Assembly (NCBI RefSeq): GCF_001659605.2
Contig: NC_035170.2
Location: 28,810,020-28,874,019, forward strand
DNA from: Manihot esculenta
Taxonomy: Eukaryota; Streptophyta; Magnoliopsida; Malpighiales; Euphorbiaceae
Direction of reading: 5' to 3'
Length of the DNA: 64,000 nt
Part shown: piece after piece, positions 33,315 to 44,900 of the stretch
Layout of the letters: each line of letters opens with the position of its first letter
Position numbering within the stretch: position 1 is the first letter of the stretch
Notes under the pieces: model-generated
Told to the model about the DNA's origin: nothing
The model's input: the letters and a program-made list of their open reading frames with translations, nothing else
The model's database searches: none
Position numbers and translations under genes: made by a program

Positions 33315-34149
33315 GCCAAACGATTTGTGCATGCAAACGTCAGCTGGGCGCCTACGTGCAACGGTGCATGCGGAGCTCTCTACATATACCTGCTTTTTGG
33401 CTTTAAAATGCCAAATTTTTTTTTCTTTCCACAGGTTGAATTTGTTCAATTTTACTCTTTCCCCCTTCCTTTTCTTCTTCAGTGCAATTGTACTCTTCAC
33501 CATTTGTGCTCTTTAACATTTCTCTTTTTTCTTTTTTCTCTAATATACTCCTATAAATTTTTAGACATCTTCCATTTTATTCCATCTTATTATCAAGATA
33601 TATCCTAAATTTCTTTTTTTTAAAATATATAATTTTAAAAAAAATGTATGTGCTTATTTTTTTTAAATATATAAAAATATAATTTTTAGTGTAGTAAAAA
33701 ATTTATAATTAATGATTTAATATAATGATAAAATATTTTATGTAATTTTGAATTGAAAAAATTTAGTAATTGTAATTTAGTGTAGTGGTAAAATTTTTAT
33801 TGTGATTTAATAGAAAAAATTTATTATTGATGATTTAATTTAGTGTTAAAATATATAATATGCTTTAGGTAGAATAAATTAATAAATATTATTTAATGTA
33901 GTAGAATAAATTTATTGTGATTTGGTGTAGTAAAAATTTATAATTAATTATTTAATAGTTATAAAATATTTATTATGATTTTAGATATAAAAATTTTCAA
34001 TATATTTACTTTTTAGATGAATTACTAGATAATTTTTTCAACAAGTTGAATCAATGAAATGAAATTTTTAATTATAAAATTAATATTAAATATTTATTTT
34101 TAATAATTAAATTTAATAAAAAATATAAAATAAATTTATTCATATTGTT
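33315..34149. other. AT-rich 3' flank of the B3 gene with TAGTGTAGT repeats
   Basis: Shared by U1, U2 and U3. It contains a loose repetition of AATTTAGTGTAGTRGTAAAAT-like words at 33680-33930. No gene seen. Confidence 0.6.
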
Positions 34150-34515
34150 TCAGAGATTTTGCCAAATATCAACCCCAAACAATCTAAATGCATATATCTC
34201 AACGTCAATTCTGACTCTGTAAGTTCTTGGAGCTTGGTCTTGCATTGTTTCCTCAGACAAGATAATCTTATCATTCACTGCGAGACCCTTTTCACGAATA
34301 AAATCATTACAATTCACTGCAAGAATAATCTCTAAGTTGTCACTTCTCTGGTATATTGAGCAAGGAAGGCTAAGATATGTGCCATCTTTATCGTAGATTT
34401 TCATCCCCATAGCATGACCTTCTTCCTCGACAAGTGGCCTTCCAGTGGAGATCAGTAATTGGCAATCTTTTAGATCAGCTTCTGTCAATAGCTTGCTTGT
34501 GGTTCTGTTAGCCAT
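34150..34515 (-). CDS. Short B3-domain protein ending in RLFGVDIW (U1 copy)
   Basis: The 121-residue single-exon protein is a B3-type domain: LLTEADLKDCQLLIS (9-23), EEEGHAMGMKIYDKDG (30-45), SLPCSIYQRSDN (49-60), NDFIREKGLAVNDKIIL (70-86) and a terminal FRLFGVDIW (110-118). RLFGV is the known core of the B3/HSFB-type repression motif, so a repressor role is inferred. It differs from its U2 and U3 copies at a few residues (for example RPLVEE for RPPVEE). Head-to-head with the B3 pseudogene at 36590, with the hAT element 34908-35423 between them. The start Met is shared by all copies and lies 46 bases from an AT microsatellite that probably serves as TATA box. Confidence 0.87.
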   Translation of the reverse strand: MANRTTSKLLTEADLKDCQLLISTGRPLVEEEGHAMGMKIYDKDGTYLSLPCSIYQRSDNLEIILAVNCNDFIREKGLAVNDKIILSEETMQDQAPRTYRVRIDVEIYAFRLFGVDIWQNL

Positions 34516-34559
34516 GCTTGAATTTTAGATTTCAGTATGCATGCAAGCTCTCCTTCATC

Positions 34560-34560
<1 letters not shown>

Positions 34561-34597
<37 letters not shown>
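34561..34597 (-). promoter_or_regulatory. AT/GT microsatellite at the core promoter of the B3 gene
   Basis: (AT)12 followed by (GT)6-7 begins 46 bases upstream of the ATG and is the only TATA-like sequence in range. The U2 and U3 copies have different tract lengths and composition. Confidence 0.65.
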
Positions 34598-34907
34598 AAG
34601 ATGTATCCAAAAAAAAAATTAATAGGGACAAATCTAAAATTTTAATGGATAAGATATTATTAAATGAAAAATCTAAAAGCATGAAGGAAGTTAATGGGTA
34701 AAATTAAAGTGAAGTTAATGTTGTTTATTTTCTTTTTTTCTTATTTAAAGAAAGATGATTCTTCAAGATAATATAGGGATAGTTGATTGATACGGAGATT
34801 TGGGGAAGCACATAATTTGGACACTCAGAAAATGGTTTGATTTAATGAGAATTAATGAATTAAAATTGGGTAAAGGGGAATAAATGCCAGCAGTAAATAA
34901 GAATGAT

Positions 34908-35423
34908 TAAGGCTATAAACGGGTAGACGGGTAGAGTATCGTAAAAATTAAACTATTCTAATCCGAATCCAATTTATATTAAATATTTTAATTCATTCCG
35001 AACTCAATTAAAAATTAATTTAAGCTATTCGAATCCATCTATTACCTCAATAAAATTCGAATTTATTTAGTATTATACATTTTAATTAATAATTTATATA
35101 AAAAAATATTTTTTATTAATAATTTTTATTAAAAAATTCAATATTTTTAAAATATATTTAAATTTAAATTTTTAAATATAAATATATAAAAAATTTATAA
35201 ATATTATTATAAAATATATTTTTTATATTAAATTAATTATTTATATAAACAGATTCGGGTAGTGGGTACTCTATACATAAAATTCGAACTTGATCCGAAT
35301 CCGCAACCAACATTATTTTTTAATTTAAATCCATCCCAAATTCGATTATAAATATTCAAATCCGTTCTATTAAGGTTCGATCGGATTGATTACTCGAAAA
35401 TATCCAATCTGTTGCCATCCCTA
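34908..35423. mobile_element. hAT-type non-autonomous element 2 (516 bp) with 8 bp TSD
   Basis: The element starts TAAGGCTATAAACGGGTAGA and ends CTGTTGCCATCCCTA. It is flanked by AGAATGAT at 34900-34907 and 35424-35431. U3 carries the empty site once (near 62958: AATAAGAATGATTGAGTC), and U2 has it with one change (near 54283). Ends are weak inverted repeats. No coding capacity. Confidence 0.88.
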
Positions 35424-35431
35424 AGAATGAT

Positions 35432-36429
35432 CGAGTTATATATTATGTTTGAAACTGATCATTAATGATAAGTAAATAGATAATAAATGTTGAACTTTTG
35501 AGACTGCTCATTAATAATAGACAGATAGATAATAAATGTTAAACCGGCTAACACATACTTTATCTATTGTAAACGTCATATTGATGTAATTTTTTGTATG
35601 CATATTTAATATTGATTTTAGTAAAATCTGAAGTATTATGATTTGATTTGGTATATGAAATCAATGGTATAGATTATTTAAATTTTTTTTAAAATTATGT
35701 GATTTGTTAATATTTGAAATTATATATAAATCATTAACACAATTATAATTTTTCAAAATGATAAATAGCTTTTGGATCTTTTCATGTATTGCCTTATGTA
35801 TTCTCTCTACTAAATTTTTATATATTTAACATAATCGATTTTAGGATCAGGTCTAGATGAATTCTCATATTAATTATTAAAAATTATTATTTATAATTTT
35901 TAGTGCAAATTATTATTTATAAAAATTATTATTTATAATTGCAATGCTTTAAAATAAGCAACTCCATCACAGTCGTGTAATCAGCTGTGTTATCAAGGTG
36001 CTACGGAGAAACATTTTCTATCAATTTATCTGATAGAAAATGATTTTCTATCTAAGAATTTTTTATTTAAATTATCCCATATTTAATATTAAATGTTTTA
36101 AATAGACTCAATACATTATAAATTAAAACACAAATTCATGGTCCCTTGACACCACTCTCAAGCACCCATGATAGTGACAGCAAAGAAGACTAGATATCTC
36201 CTGGAACTTCCTGCTTGTGCTTGAAAACGTGTATTAACATAAATTTTCTATCTTTAATAAATAAGCTTTTTCAATGAGGTTCAAAATTCCAAGCAGATTC
36301 TAACGGAAGATTAAAAAAAAACATATATTTTAAATTTGTTGTTCGTTCACAGGAAAACCCATCGAATTTTCCTCCTGCAGAAAATCTTGTAAATCACATC
36401 ACACGCATATATAAATTCCCTGGAATTTT
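35432..36429. other. Intergenic region between the divergent B3 genes of U1
   Basis: AT-rich and shared with U2 (about 54310-56500) and U3, with indels. It contains the conserved stretch CACCACTCTCAAGCACCCAT shortly upstream of the plus-strand gene. No gene seen. Confidence 0.6.
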
Positions 36430-36510
36430 CTTGGCAATGAAAACTTGCATGTCTTTTCTTTTCATTGCAACCCGGTTGAACCTTCCTATCCATGATTGCT
36501 TCAACAAGTC

Positions 36511-36520
36511 TATATATATA
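36511..36520 (+). promoter_or_regulatory. TATA-like element of the B3 pseudogene
   Basis: TATATATATA lies 70-80 bases upstream of the ATG at 36590 and is conserved at 56583 in U2. Confidence 0.55.
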
Positions 36521-36589
36521 CATCATGTTAGAAAACTAAGAGACCAACATATAAACATCATTAATTTCTCCAAGCTGATTCAGAATTCA

Positions 36590-36958
36590 ATGGCTACAAC
36601 TAAACGAGTGCTGTTCTCAAAAATGCTAACCAGAACAGACATTGAGAGTTGTCTGTGTATTTCTACTTCTTCTTTAAGTCAGTTGCCGTTCGACGAAGGG
36701 CAACAGGTGAACATGCACGTCCACGACGAAGGTGGACGAGAATGGATCTTCCCATGCACAATCAAAGAAGATGAAAATGTGGGACGTTTTCTTTCTGTGG
36801 GTTGGCTTGATTTCGTTCGTTTCAAGGATTTGAGAGCTGGTGATTAGGTTATTATTCATGAGGAAGTCACAAAACGCGAGGTTCCAGCAACTTTGATGAA
36901 GATTCGAGTTCAGAGGAAGATCAGATTGTTCGGTGTTGATATTTGGGCTGCAGTGTGA
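36590..36958 (+). pseudogene. B3-domain gene broken by a nonsense codon (U1 copy)
   Basis: This is the U1 counterpart of the intact gene at 56662-57030. Codon 86 is TAG (36845-36847) where the sister gene has CAG. This would cut the protein after LRAGD and remove the last 37 residues, including the final strands of the B3 barrel and the RLFGVDIW tail. The frame downstream of the stop is still clean to the original TGA at 36958, with a few substitutions (HEEV, KIRV), so the break is recent. The upstream ATG at 36431 is in frame but precedes the likely TATA box. Confidence 0.9.
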
Positions 36959-37016
36959 AGTCTATATTTCTCATAAAATATGATGTAATTTTTATTTTAA
37001 GGTAATTTATTATAAC

Positions 37017-37021
37017 ATCTT
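37017..37021. repeat. Target-site duplication, left (ATCTT)
   Basis: ATCTT borders the Athila element on the left and recurs at 49143-49147. U2 has the unoccupied site AACATCTTTAATGAG at about 57087. Confidence 0.95.
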
Positions 37022-38542
37022 TGATAGGCGGTTGTCGAAACCGTCAAAAATAAACCTATTAAACGATCAACAAATAAATTTGCAGATAGTGGCAATAGGG
37101 TCGAACCACAGGGAATTGACACTAAAGACCTTCCTAATAATGACCAAGGTAAAGTAAATAACAAGTAAATAAAAGAGGGGGGTTTTTGAGTTGATGATTA
37201 ACACTAAATAGTAAAAGAAAGCAGTAATTTAGAGATGAATAAATCAATAAGAGAAAAACTTCTAGTTGAAGTATGAGTCTAATTCAGTTTGTTCAGAATT
37301 GGTCATTGATTATTTGAAGACTCCTTTTTGATTTCAATAAATTAGTTTTGGTTGTGGAAGACGCTTCTCACAATCCAAATTCCTCCTTAGTTTTAGTTTG
37401 ATTAGGAAACGTTCGCTAATCAAACACTAATCAACAAGTTGCCAAGGAACGTCCTTGGGGCATTATAGCATCGAACAACTGTTGATTGCATTAAGACTTA
37501 GAGAAACCCAATTCTATCCTTGCCAACCGCGTGGTCAAGTTTAGATTATGCAACCTGATTGAATGTGTATTTGAACAATCCAAGCAATTACGGACCTAAA
37601 CCATTCAAACAATATTACTCAAGCAATTTAAAAGCAATGGGCCCTTATTGATTCTAAAAGCAAAGTAATACTTGTAGAAAAGATCAGATTGCATAAATAT
37701 TGAAACAAATAAGAGTTCAACAATGGAGTATTAAACCTCCCAATTCATAACAAATCTGAATATTCTCAACTTCAACTAGAAAATAATGAATTTAGCCACT
37801 CATGGTGACTAAAATACACAAAAGAGATGAAAAGAACGAAAAGAAAGAACAGCTGAAGAGTTTCTGGCGAGGGAGAAGGTGCTGAGTTCCTGATCAGAAG
37901 ATAGTCCTCTTGCTGGTTTTGAGACTCCCCTTTTATAGCTGAAGAATTGTCTAGGGTTTTGAAATCCCTTTTTGATTTGATGTTGGACTCCTCTTTTGAT
38001 GTTGAATTTGATTGCAATTGGATTTCCTTGGATGAGAAGTTCTTTCGTGGCTCTTGGATTAGTGTTGGAAGTGATTGGATTGGATTTGGACTTCTGAAAA
38101 TTCGGATTTCTGTTTGCTGTCCATTTTCCCGCTCTGCTGTAATTTTCTGCTGTCAAAGTGATTTGCCCGGCGATTTGACCAGTTTCTTCAAGTGATTGGA
38201 CAAATCACTGGGCAAATCGCTTCTCTGTGAGTCAGTCCTCTATGCCTTTGCGAGTGCTTTGGCCAGTGATCTTCGATTGTTTTGGTCAAATCACCTGCCC
38301 ATATCACTGCTGTCTGTTGCTTCTGGGTATTTGCTTTAGCTTGATCTGGGCAGTGATTGGAGCAGATTTTTGGGCAAATCACTGGGCAAACCATCCTTTT
38401 GTAAATTTTCTGCACTTTTTCTTCCATTTTCCAAATTCTTCCTTTTCTGTAAAAACAAGATAAAAACCATAAATTAAACTGAAAAATGTGTAAATAAGCA
38501 ATAAAGAAGATAATAAAAATGTGGCTAAATTATGCTTGATCA
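37022..38542 (-). repeat. 3' LTR of the Athila-like element
   Basis: 1521 bp, TGATAGGCGG to GCTTGATCA. Differences from the other LTR lie at 37040, 37501, 37642, 38200, 38221 and 38227; five are transitions. It holds a minus-strand TATA box near 37929-37937 (CTATAAAAGG) and three groups of the GGGCAAATCACT motif upstream of it (38150-38400). Confidence 0.96.
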
Positions 38543-38560
38543 AATACCCCCACACCTAGC
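38543..38560 (-). other. Polypurine tract of the Athila-like element
   Basis: The minus strand reads AGGTGTGGGGGTATT directly before the 3' LTR, the expected primer site for plus-strand DNA synthesis. A near copy (GGTGTGGGGGTACT) recurs at about 39538-39555. Confidence 0.8.
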
Positions 38561-39687
38561 TTTTTGCTTGTCCTCAAGCAACAAATAACTTAGCCAATCA
38601 AGCCCCCTTTTTCCTTAGAGCCTAAGTACCACTTAATCAACCCCCCCTAGACTCCTAATTTGAATTATCACAGTATAGAGTACATGCACTAAGGTCATCC
38701 TCTCCTTTCCTTGTTTCCTTTCACCTACCATGGTCAAGAGAAAGGTTTTTGGCTCAATCATGCTTATTCCTTTATGTTAGTTTTAATGCAACCCCTAGGA
38801 GTGACTTGCCCCTTTTCTTCTCTATTTCTTTTTATTTTTGTTTTTATTTTCAGCAGCACTTATTCTTATCCTTGCCTGAAAAAGTCACTAACCTTTTTAC
38901 GCGATTGTGTACATGGGTGATACACCCCCGGTTACTCAGTTAGTCACTTGTTCAAGTGGCTACTAGCTCTGTTCATAGTCTAGACCATCGAAACTTATTT
39001 GCTTGAAAAAGTTACTGAACTTTTTACGCGATTGTGTACATGGGTGATACACCCCCGGTTACTCAGTCAGTTACTTCTCCAAGTAGCTATTAGGCTCAGT
39101 TCATAGTCTTAGACCATTGGAACAAGTTTGTGATTTGTGCTGGTTTGTCATGATAGTTTGGGCAAATCAGTTCATAGGGAGTTACACTAGCTTTTTATTT
39201 GCATGCATTTTTATTTTTATTTCCCTTGACCACAACAAATTTAAGGATTCAATTCAAGTAAAGAACTTCCTAAGTGAAGGTAACATACTGTGAATGATTC
39301 AGTTTAGGCTTAAAGGGGTGGCAAATCAATGGGGTCATGAGATAAGGGCACTCTTTCAACCTTGTTAACTGTGTTGAGTAAAGCAATTAGCTACAAAATT
39401 CTGTGTGTGTGTGCTAGGAGTGTGAAAAAATTCTGGTGTGTGCAAAAAGGGGTAAAAATAATGCAAAAGGAAACAAAAAGAAACAAAGAGAAATCAAAAA
39501 GGTAAAAATGTGGTGTGATCAGTGAATAAATACTCCTCCAGTACCCCCACACCTATCCCACATATTGTCCTCAATGTGTGAATAAACATATAGAAAAATG
39601 AAGGAGAAAAGGGAAAGATATTTCCTGGCCTGGGGGTGATTTGACCAGTGACTTGGGCAAGCACTGGGCAAATCACTGGGCAAATCG
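38561..39687 (-). other. Athila 3' untranslated region with a 127 bp tandem duplication
   Basis: No coding capacity between the env-position ORF and the PPT. A block starting GAAAAAGT at 38878 recurs at 39005 with shared ACGCGATTGTGTACATGGG and GATACACCCCCGGTTACTCA. A GGGCAAATC motif group lies at 39635-39690. Confidence 0.8.
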
Positions 39688-41487
39688 CTATCTGTCACGG
39701 TGCTGGGGCAGAAAATGGTCCACCAGCAGGTCCAACAAGTGCTCCATCCTTTGCATTCGATCTTCAATCCTTCTAAGACGAGCCTCTACTGTCTGGTTGG
39801 GGGCTTCGTCTTCAGGTGGCTGAGGAGCATCCTGCTGGTGGGCTGCTGGAGGTGGCTCATTTGCTGGTTCCTGCCCTATTGCTTGTGTTGCCTGATCTGC
39901 AGTATCTGCTATAATGGCTGGCTGCTGGGTGGTGGTGCTTATGGTGGCTTTCTTCCTTCTGAAAACACGCTCATGGCGTGGTGTTACTGGACCTGCAGGT
40001 GCAATGGAAAAAACATCCCCCACCTTGCAAAGCAACCCCATATCATCCAATGTGCGTAGGTCCAAGGGGGTTGTTTTGGGGGTGGGGGAGAGGTCAGTAT
40101 GTGCGGGGTGCAATAGTTTGAGATTCACTGCAATGGTAGTGATCAAAGGACCAAAAATCAAGGGCCTATTATATTGTATGATGCTGGATAGTTGGGTGGC
40201 AACCCAATATCCAAGATGAATTTTTCTGCCCCTGTGCATGCACCAAAGGATATACAATTCAGTTCTGGTCAGGATGTTGGAAGCATCCTTCCTCCCAGAA
40301 AATGTGTAGGCCAGGAATCTGTGAAGGTATTTCAGACTTGGGTTACTGAGGTATAGGTCCTTGGACCTAGTAGGAGAGTAAGAGTCTGGTGGATTGTCAC
40401 TTAATTCCAAGTACACAGAGCTTGGATCAAACTCAGCAGGGAAGTCCCAGGTGGACTGAGGGCATTCACAGCCCATGGCTATGCCGAATTCCTGCAGGGA
40501 TAAGCGAAATCGCTTCCCTAATAACCTAAATCCAATTGTGCCAGGTGTGTGTAGGTTATGCATGGCATTTTTATCAAAATAGAATGTGGTGAAGAACTCC
40601 TGTGTGAGTTCAAGGAAGGAAAGCATGCGCAGGAGGAAAAAAGTGTCCCAGCCAATAGCAGAGATCAGAGAACGTACCTGGGAATGGAGTCTCAGTGCTC
40701 CAAGGGTGGCATGGTGGATATACTTACCTGGGTGGTATGGCAGAGATGAAATTTTAAGCAACCTGGTGCGCTCAGAAATTTTGTTGAATGTCAGTGCTTT
40801 GACGATGTGATCTGGGTATGCTGGCCTGGGCAAATCGCTGGGCAAATTGCTGGGCATATCGCTTAGTGCGTCACTGGGCACATCGCCAGGCGTATCGCTT
40901 GGTAAGTCCGTGGGCGTATCACTGGGCACAGCGTGTGGCACATTGCTGGGCGCAGCACTTGGCAGATCCTTGGTCATACCAGTGGGCATATCAGCGCTTG
41001 GCATAGCGCTTGGCATAGTGCTTTGCACATTGCTGGGCGCATCAGTAGTCGTGTCCATGGGCACATCAGTGGTGGAATCGGTGGGCACATCACATGGCAG
41101 ATCCGTGGGCGCATCAGTTTCTTTGGCGATGGTAGGTTCCGACTCTGGCTCTGACCTCGGTGGCGACTGAGTTCTTGGCCGTTTCTGGCTGTGGCCGGTG
41201 GGAGTGGTGGCTTCGGGTAACTTTTTGCCCTCAGGGTCTGCCGTCGGGGCTATTGTGGATGGCGGCGTTCTTTGCCGTTTCGTTTGCCGGCGATATATCT
41301 GGACGGCCGGTGAGTCGGTGCGTCCTATTTCTGTACTTGTGGCCGGTGGTGTCTCGGTGTTGGTGGTGGTTGTTGGTGGTGTGTCCCACGCTTCATCGTC
41401 ACTGTCAGAGGGGCTGGGTGGTCTGGGTAACCCTAATTTCTTCCACATGAATGGTACGCCGGTGGCCCTCATCTTGATTCTTACCAT
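39688..41487 (-). CDS. Athila env-position ORF (ORF3), Athila ORF-type protein
   Basis: The intact 599-residue ORF lies downstream of pol. The N-terminal third is Pro/Thr/Ser-rich with basic patches (RRQTKRQR about 66-73). Residues about 128-220 are a run of xDLPSD/xDVPSD-type repeats made by the element's dispersed GGGCAAATC motif. The middle (about 225-500) resembles the conserved domain of Athila extra ORFs (FRLLGKRFRLSLQEFGIAMG; FLAYTFSGRK; LYILWCMHRGRKI). The C-terminus has a likely coiled coil (567-590, RLRRIEDRMQRMEHLLDLL). I see no signal peptide and no clear transmembrane segment, so an envelope role is not supported by sequence. Its function is unknown; a nucleic-acid-associated accessory protein is possible. 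Confidence 0.85.
   Translation of the reverse strand: MVRIKMRATGVPFMWKKLGLPRPPSPSDSDDEAWDTPPTTTTNTETPPATSTEIGRTDSPAVQIYRRQTKRQRTPPSTIAPTADPEGKKLPEATTPTGHSQKRPRTQSPPRSEPESEPTIAKETDAPTDLPCDVPTDSTTDVPMDTTTDAPSNVQSTMPSAMPSADMPTGMTKDLPSAAPSNVPHAVPSDTPTDLPSDTPGDVPSDALSDMPSNLPSDLPRPAYPDHIVKALTFNKISERTRLLKISSLPYHPGKYIHHATLGALRLHSQVRSLISAIGWDTFFLLRMLSFLELTQEFFTTFYFDKNAMHNLHTPGTIGFRLLGKRFRLSLQEFGIAMGCECPQSTWDFPAEFDPSSVYLELSDNPPDSYSPTRSKDLYLSNPSLKYLHRFLAYTFSGRKDASNILTRTELYILWCMHRGRKIHLGYWVATQLSSIIQYNRPLIFGPLITTIAVNLKLLHPAHTDLSPTPKTTPLDLRTLDDMGLLCKVGDVFSIAPAGPVTPRHERVFRRKKATISTTTQQPAIIADTADQATQAIGQEPANEPPPAAHQQDAPQPPEDEAPNQTVEARLRRIEDRMQRMEHLLDLLVDHFLPQHRDR
40820..41115. repeat. Repeat tract encoding Asp-Leu-Pro-Ser runs in ORF3
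   Basis: About 300 bases of degenerate 12-base-multiple repeats built on GGGCA(A/C)ATC(G/A)CT. In the ORF frame they give DLPSD, DVPSD, NLPSD and similar words. Other copies of the motif lie in the LTRs, the spacers, pol (43233 and 44966) and gag (45890-45992). Confidence 0.9.
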
Positions 41488-41992
41488 GGTGGTCCTGAGT
41501 TTGCCGGTGGGTGAGTGGTGGTCGGAGAGAAGAAAGCTTGAAGAAGAAGAAGAGATAAAAAAAAACAGTAGTTTAGCGTAAAAATTAAAAATAAAAGAAA
41601 AGACTACTTAAAGTGATTAGGGAATGTGATCTGCCCTGATCATTAAATGCTGGCCCTCTGGATTTTTGACAGGGTGATTTGCCCAGTGATTTGGATAAGC
41701 AGTGGGCAAATCACTTGGCCAGACCGCTTCTCCTTTGCAGTTGCTGGGCTGGTACTGTTCACGCCCTTTTCTGATGATGTGCTTGATTTTGCGATTGGAC
41801 CGATGATCTTGGTCAAAATATCTGGGCAATTGGGCAAATCACTGCCCCGATCACTTGTGATTATGGTACATTCAGTCGATTTGCCCGGCGATTTGGGCAA
41901 GTATTGGGCAAATCACTGGGCAAATCACTGCTTCTAGGCTGCCTCCCAGTAGCGCCCTGTTTTCTGTCTTGGGCTGGACTTCAGTGTCTTGC
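41488..41992 (-). other. Spacer between pol and ORF3 of the Athila element
   Basis: About 500 non-coding bases, including dense GGGCAAATCACT-type motifs at 41668-41935. If ORF3 is expressed from a spliced RNA, as known for retroviral env, the acceptor would lie here; none could be assigned. Confidence 0.7.
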
Positions 41993-44900
41993 TCAGCAGT
42001 CTTGGGAAGGGGGATCCAAGGAAACCTCCTCCACAACATGGACAGTAAAACCTTCATAGAATCTCTTCAAACGATGCCCATTAACTTTGAAAACTTTGCT
42101 TGTTTGTGGGCTCCTAATGTCAACAGCTCCATGTGGATAAACATGCTCAACCAAAAATGGCCCAATCCACCTAGACCGAAGCTTTCCAGGGAATAATTTG
42201 AACCTGGAATCAAAGAGCAAAACCTTATCACCAACCTGGAAGTGTTTTCTGGAGATGTGCTTGTCATGGAAGGCTTTGGTCCTTGCTTTATAATCCCATG
42301 AAGCTTCATATGCATCACGCCTAATCTCCTCAAGCTCTTGAATCTGTAATTTTCTGTGAACTCCAGCTTCTTTTTCATCAAGATTACAGCTCTTCACAGC
42401 CCAATAGGCTTTATGTTCAAGTTCCACAGGTAGATGGCATGCTTTCCCATAAATCAGCCTATATGGAGACATCCCAATTGGAGTTTTATATGCTGTTCTA
42501 TATGCCCATAAGGCATCATTGAGGCGTGTACTCCAGTCTTTGCGATTTGGGCAGACCGTTTTTTCCAAGATGGACTTGATCTCCCTATTTGATACTTCAG
42601 CCAGCCCATTTGTTTGAGGATGATAGGCAGTAGATGTTCTATGGATGACGTGGTGCTTCTTGAGGAGAGTTTCTACTACCTTGTTGCAAAAATGGGTGCC
42701 TCGGTCACTGATTATGGCTTTGGGCAGTCCAAATCTTGAGAAAATGTGGGATTTTACAAAGTCACCCACTGTTTTTGCATCATCAGCTCTTGTTGCTTTG
42801 GCCTCAATCCACTTAGACACATAATCCACAGCAAGTAGTATGTAGGTGTTGCCAAAGGAAGGTGGGAATGGTCCCATGAAGTCAATGCCCCATATGTCAA
42901 AGATTTCACACACCATAATGGGTGCTTGTGGCATTTCACTTCTTTTGCCAAGGTTTCCCGTTTGTTGGCATCTTGCACATGACCTACAAAATAAATAAGC
43001 ATCTCTAAATATGTTAGGCCAAAATAATCCACTTTCAAGGACTTTCAAGGCTGTCTTGCGTGGCCCAAAGTGACCTCCACAGCTGTAAGAGTGGCAGAAA
43101 ATTAGGACAGATGTGATCTCATGGTTTGGGATGCATCTCCTTATGACTTGGTCTGCACAATGCTTCCATAGGTAAGGCTCATCCCACACATAATACCTTG
43201 CTTCCTTCTTGATCTTGTCTCTTATGTGTTTGGGCAAATCAGTGGGTAAATCACCTATGGCAAGGAAGTTAACAATATCAGCATACCATGGTTCCTCTTC
43301 TTGGACAGCAAAGAGGTGCTCATCAGGGAAGGTCTCATTGATGGGGCATGTCTCCATCTCGGTCAGAATTCTGCTGAGGTGATCAGCCACAAGGTTCTCC
43401 TTGCCTTTCTTGTCACGGATCTCCAAGTCAAACTCTTGTAACAGCAATATCCATCTCACCAGCCTAGGTTTGGACTCTTTTTTCTTGATTAAATACCTTA
43501 GTGCAGCATGATCTGAGTATATAATCACCTTTGTACCAAGTAGGTAGGGTCTAAACTTCTCCAATGCAAACACAACAGCCAGCAACTCTTTTTCCGTGGT
43601 GGAATAATTGCATTGTGCAGCATCTAGGGTGCGTGAGGCATAGTGAATGACATGAGGAGAGTTACCTACACGTTGTCCCAATACCGCACCTACAGCAAAG
43701 TTGCTGGCATCACACATGATCTCAAATGGAAGGGTCCAATCAGGTGGCTGGATGACTGGGGCAGAAATTAGGAGTGATTTGATCAAATCAAAGGCTGATT
43801 TGCAGCTGTCATCAAAGTTGAATGGTACATCCTGCTGTAACAATCTGCAAAGAGGCTGAGTTATTTTAGAAAAATCCTTGATAAACCTCCTGTAAAAACC
43901 AGCATGTCCAAGGAACGATCGAATCTCCCTAATGCTGGTTGGGTAGGGCAGATTTTTGATGGTGTCGATTTTGGCTTTGTCCACCTCAATCCCTTTTGCT
44001 GAAACAATATGGCCTAAGATTAAGCCATGGCTGACCATGAAGTGGCACTTCTCATAGTTGAGAACCAAGTTTGTCTCCAAACACCTTTGAAGTATCTTCT
44101 CCAAGTTGGCTAGGCATTCATGGAATGAGTTGCCATACACCGTAAAGTCATCCATGAAGACTTCAATGATCCTCTCCACATAGTCAGAAAAAATGCTCAT
44201 CATGCACCTTTGGAAAGTGGCTGGTGCATTGCAAAGACCGAAGGGCATCCTCCTAAATGCGAACGTGCCAAATGGGCATGTGAAAGTGGTCTTCTCTTGG
44301 TCTTCTGGTGCAACGGGGATTTGATAAAATCCAGAATATCCATCAAGGAGGCAGTAATGGCTTTTTCCAGCAAGTCTCTCAAGCATTTGGTCCATGAAGG
44401 GCAAGGGAAAGTGGTCCTTCCTTGTGGCCGCGTTGAGCTTCCTGTAGTCCATGCAAACTCTCCACCCATTTTGTACACGAGTGGGTACTAGCTCTCCTTC
44501 AGAATTAGGGACAATGGTAATCCCGGTCTTCTTTGGTACCACATGGATGGGACTCACCCATTTACTGTCAGAAATGGGGTAGATTACCCCAATGTCCAGG
44601 AGCTTCACAATCTCCTTCTTTACAACCTCCATCATAGGTGGATTCAGCCTTCTTTGTGCCTCACGAACAGGTTTGCACTCATCCTCCATAAGTATCCGAT
44701 GCATGCATGTTGAGGGTGAGATACCCTTTATGTCCTCCAATGTCCACCCAATTGCCTTCTTGTGTCTCCTCAACACATCCAGGAGCTTTTCCTCTTCTTC
44801 TTGGCTGAGCTGGTTGGAGATGATTACTGGAAGTGTATTTTCAGCTCCCAAGTAGGCATATTTGAGGTGATTAGGCAAGGGTTTCAGTTCTGGTGCATTT

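Noticed and set aside
33680..33930. Possible satellite in the 3' flank of the B3 genes
   Set aside because: Words such as TTTAGTGTAGT recur, but without a fixed period or clear unit.
36431..36589. N-terminal extension of the plus-strand B3 genes (also 56503-56661)
   Set aside because: In frame, but it begins before the likely TATA box and lacks similarity to B3 proteins; it is more likely promoter and leader sequence.
37772..38463. Small frames inside the Athila LTR (also 48372-49063)
   Set aside because: Frames on both strands of an LTR, partly made of the GGGCAAATC motif; not separate genes.
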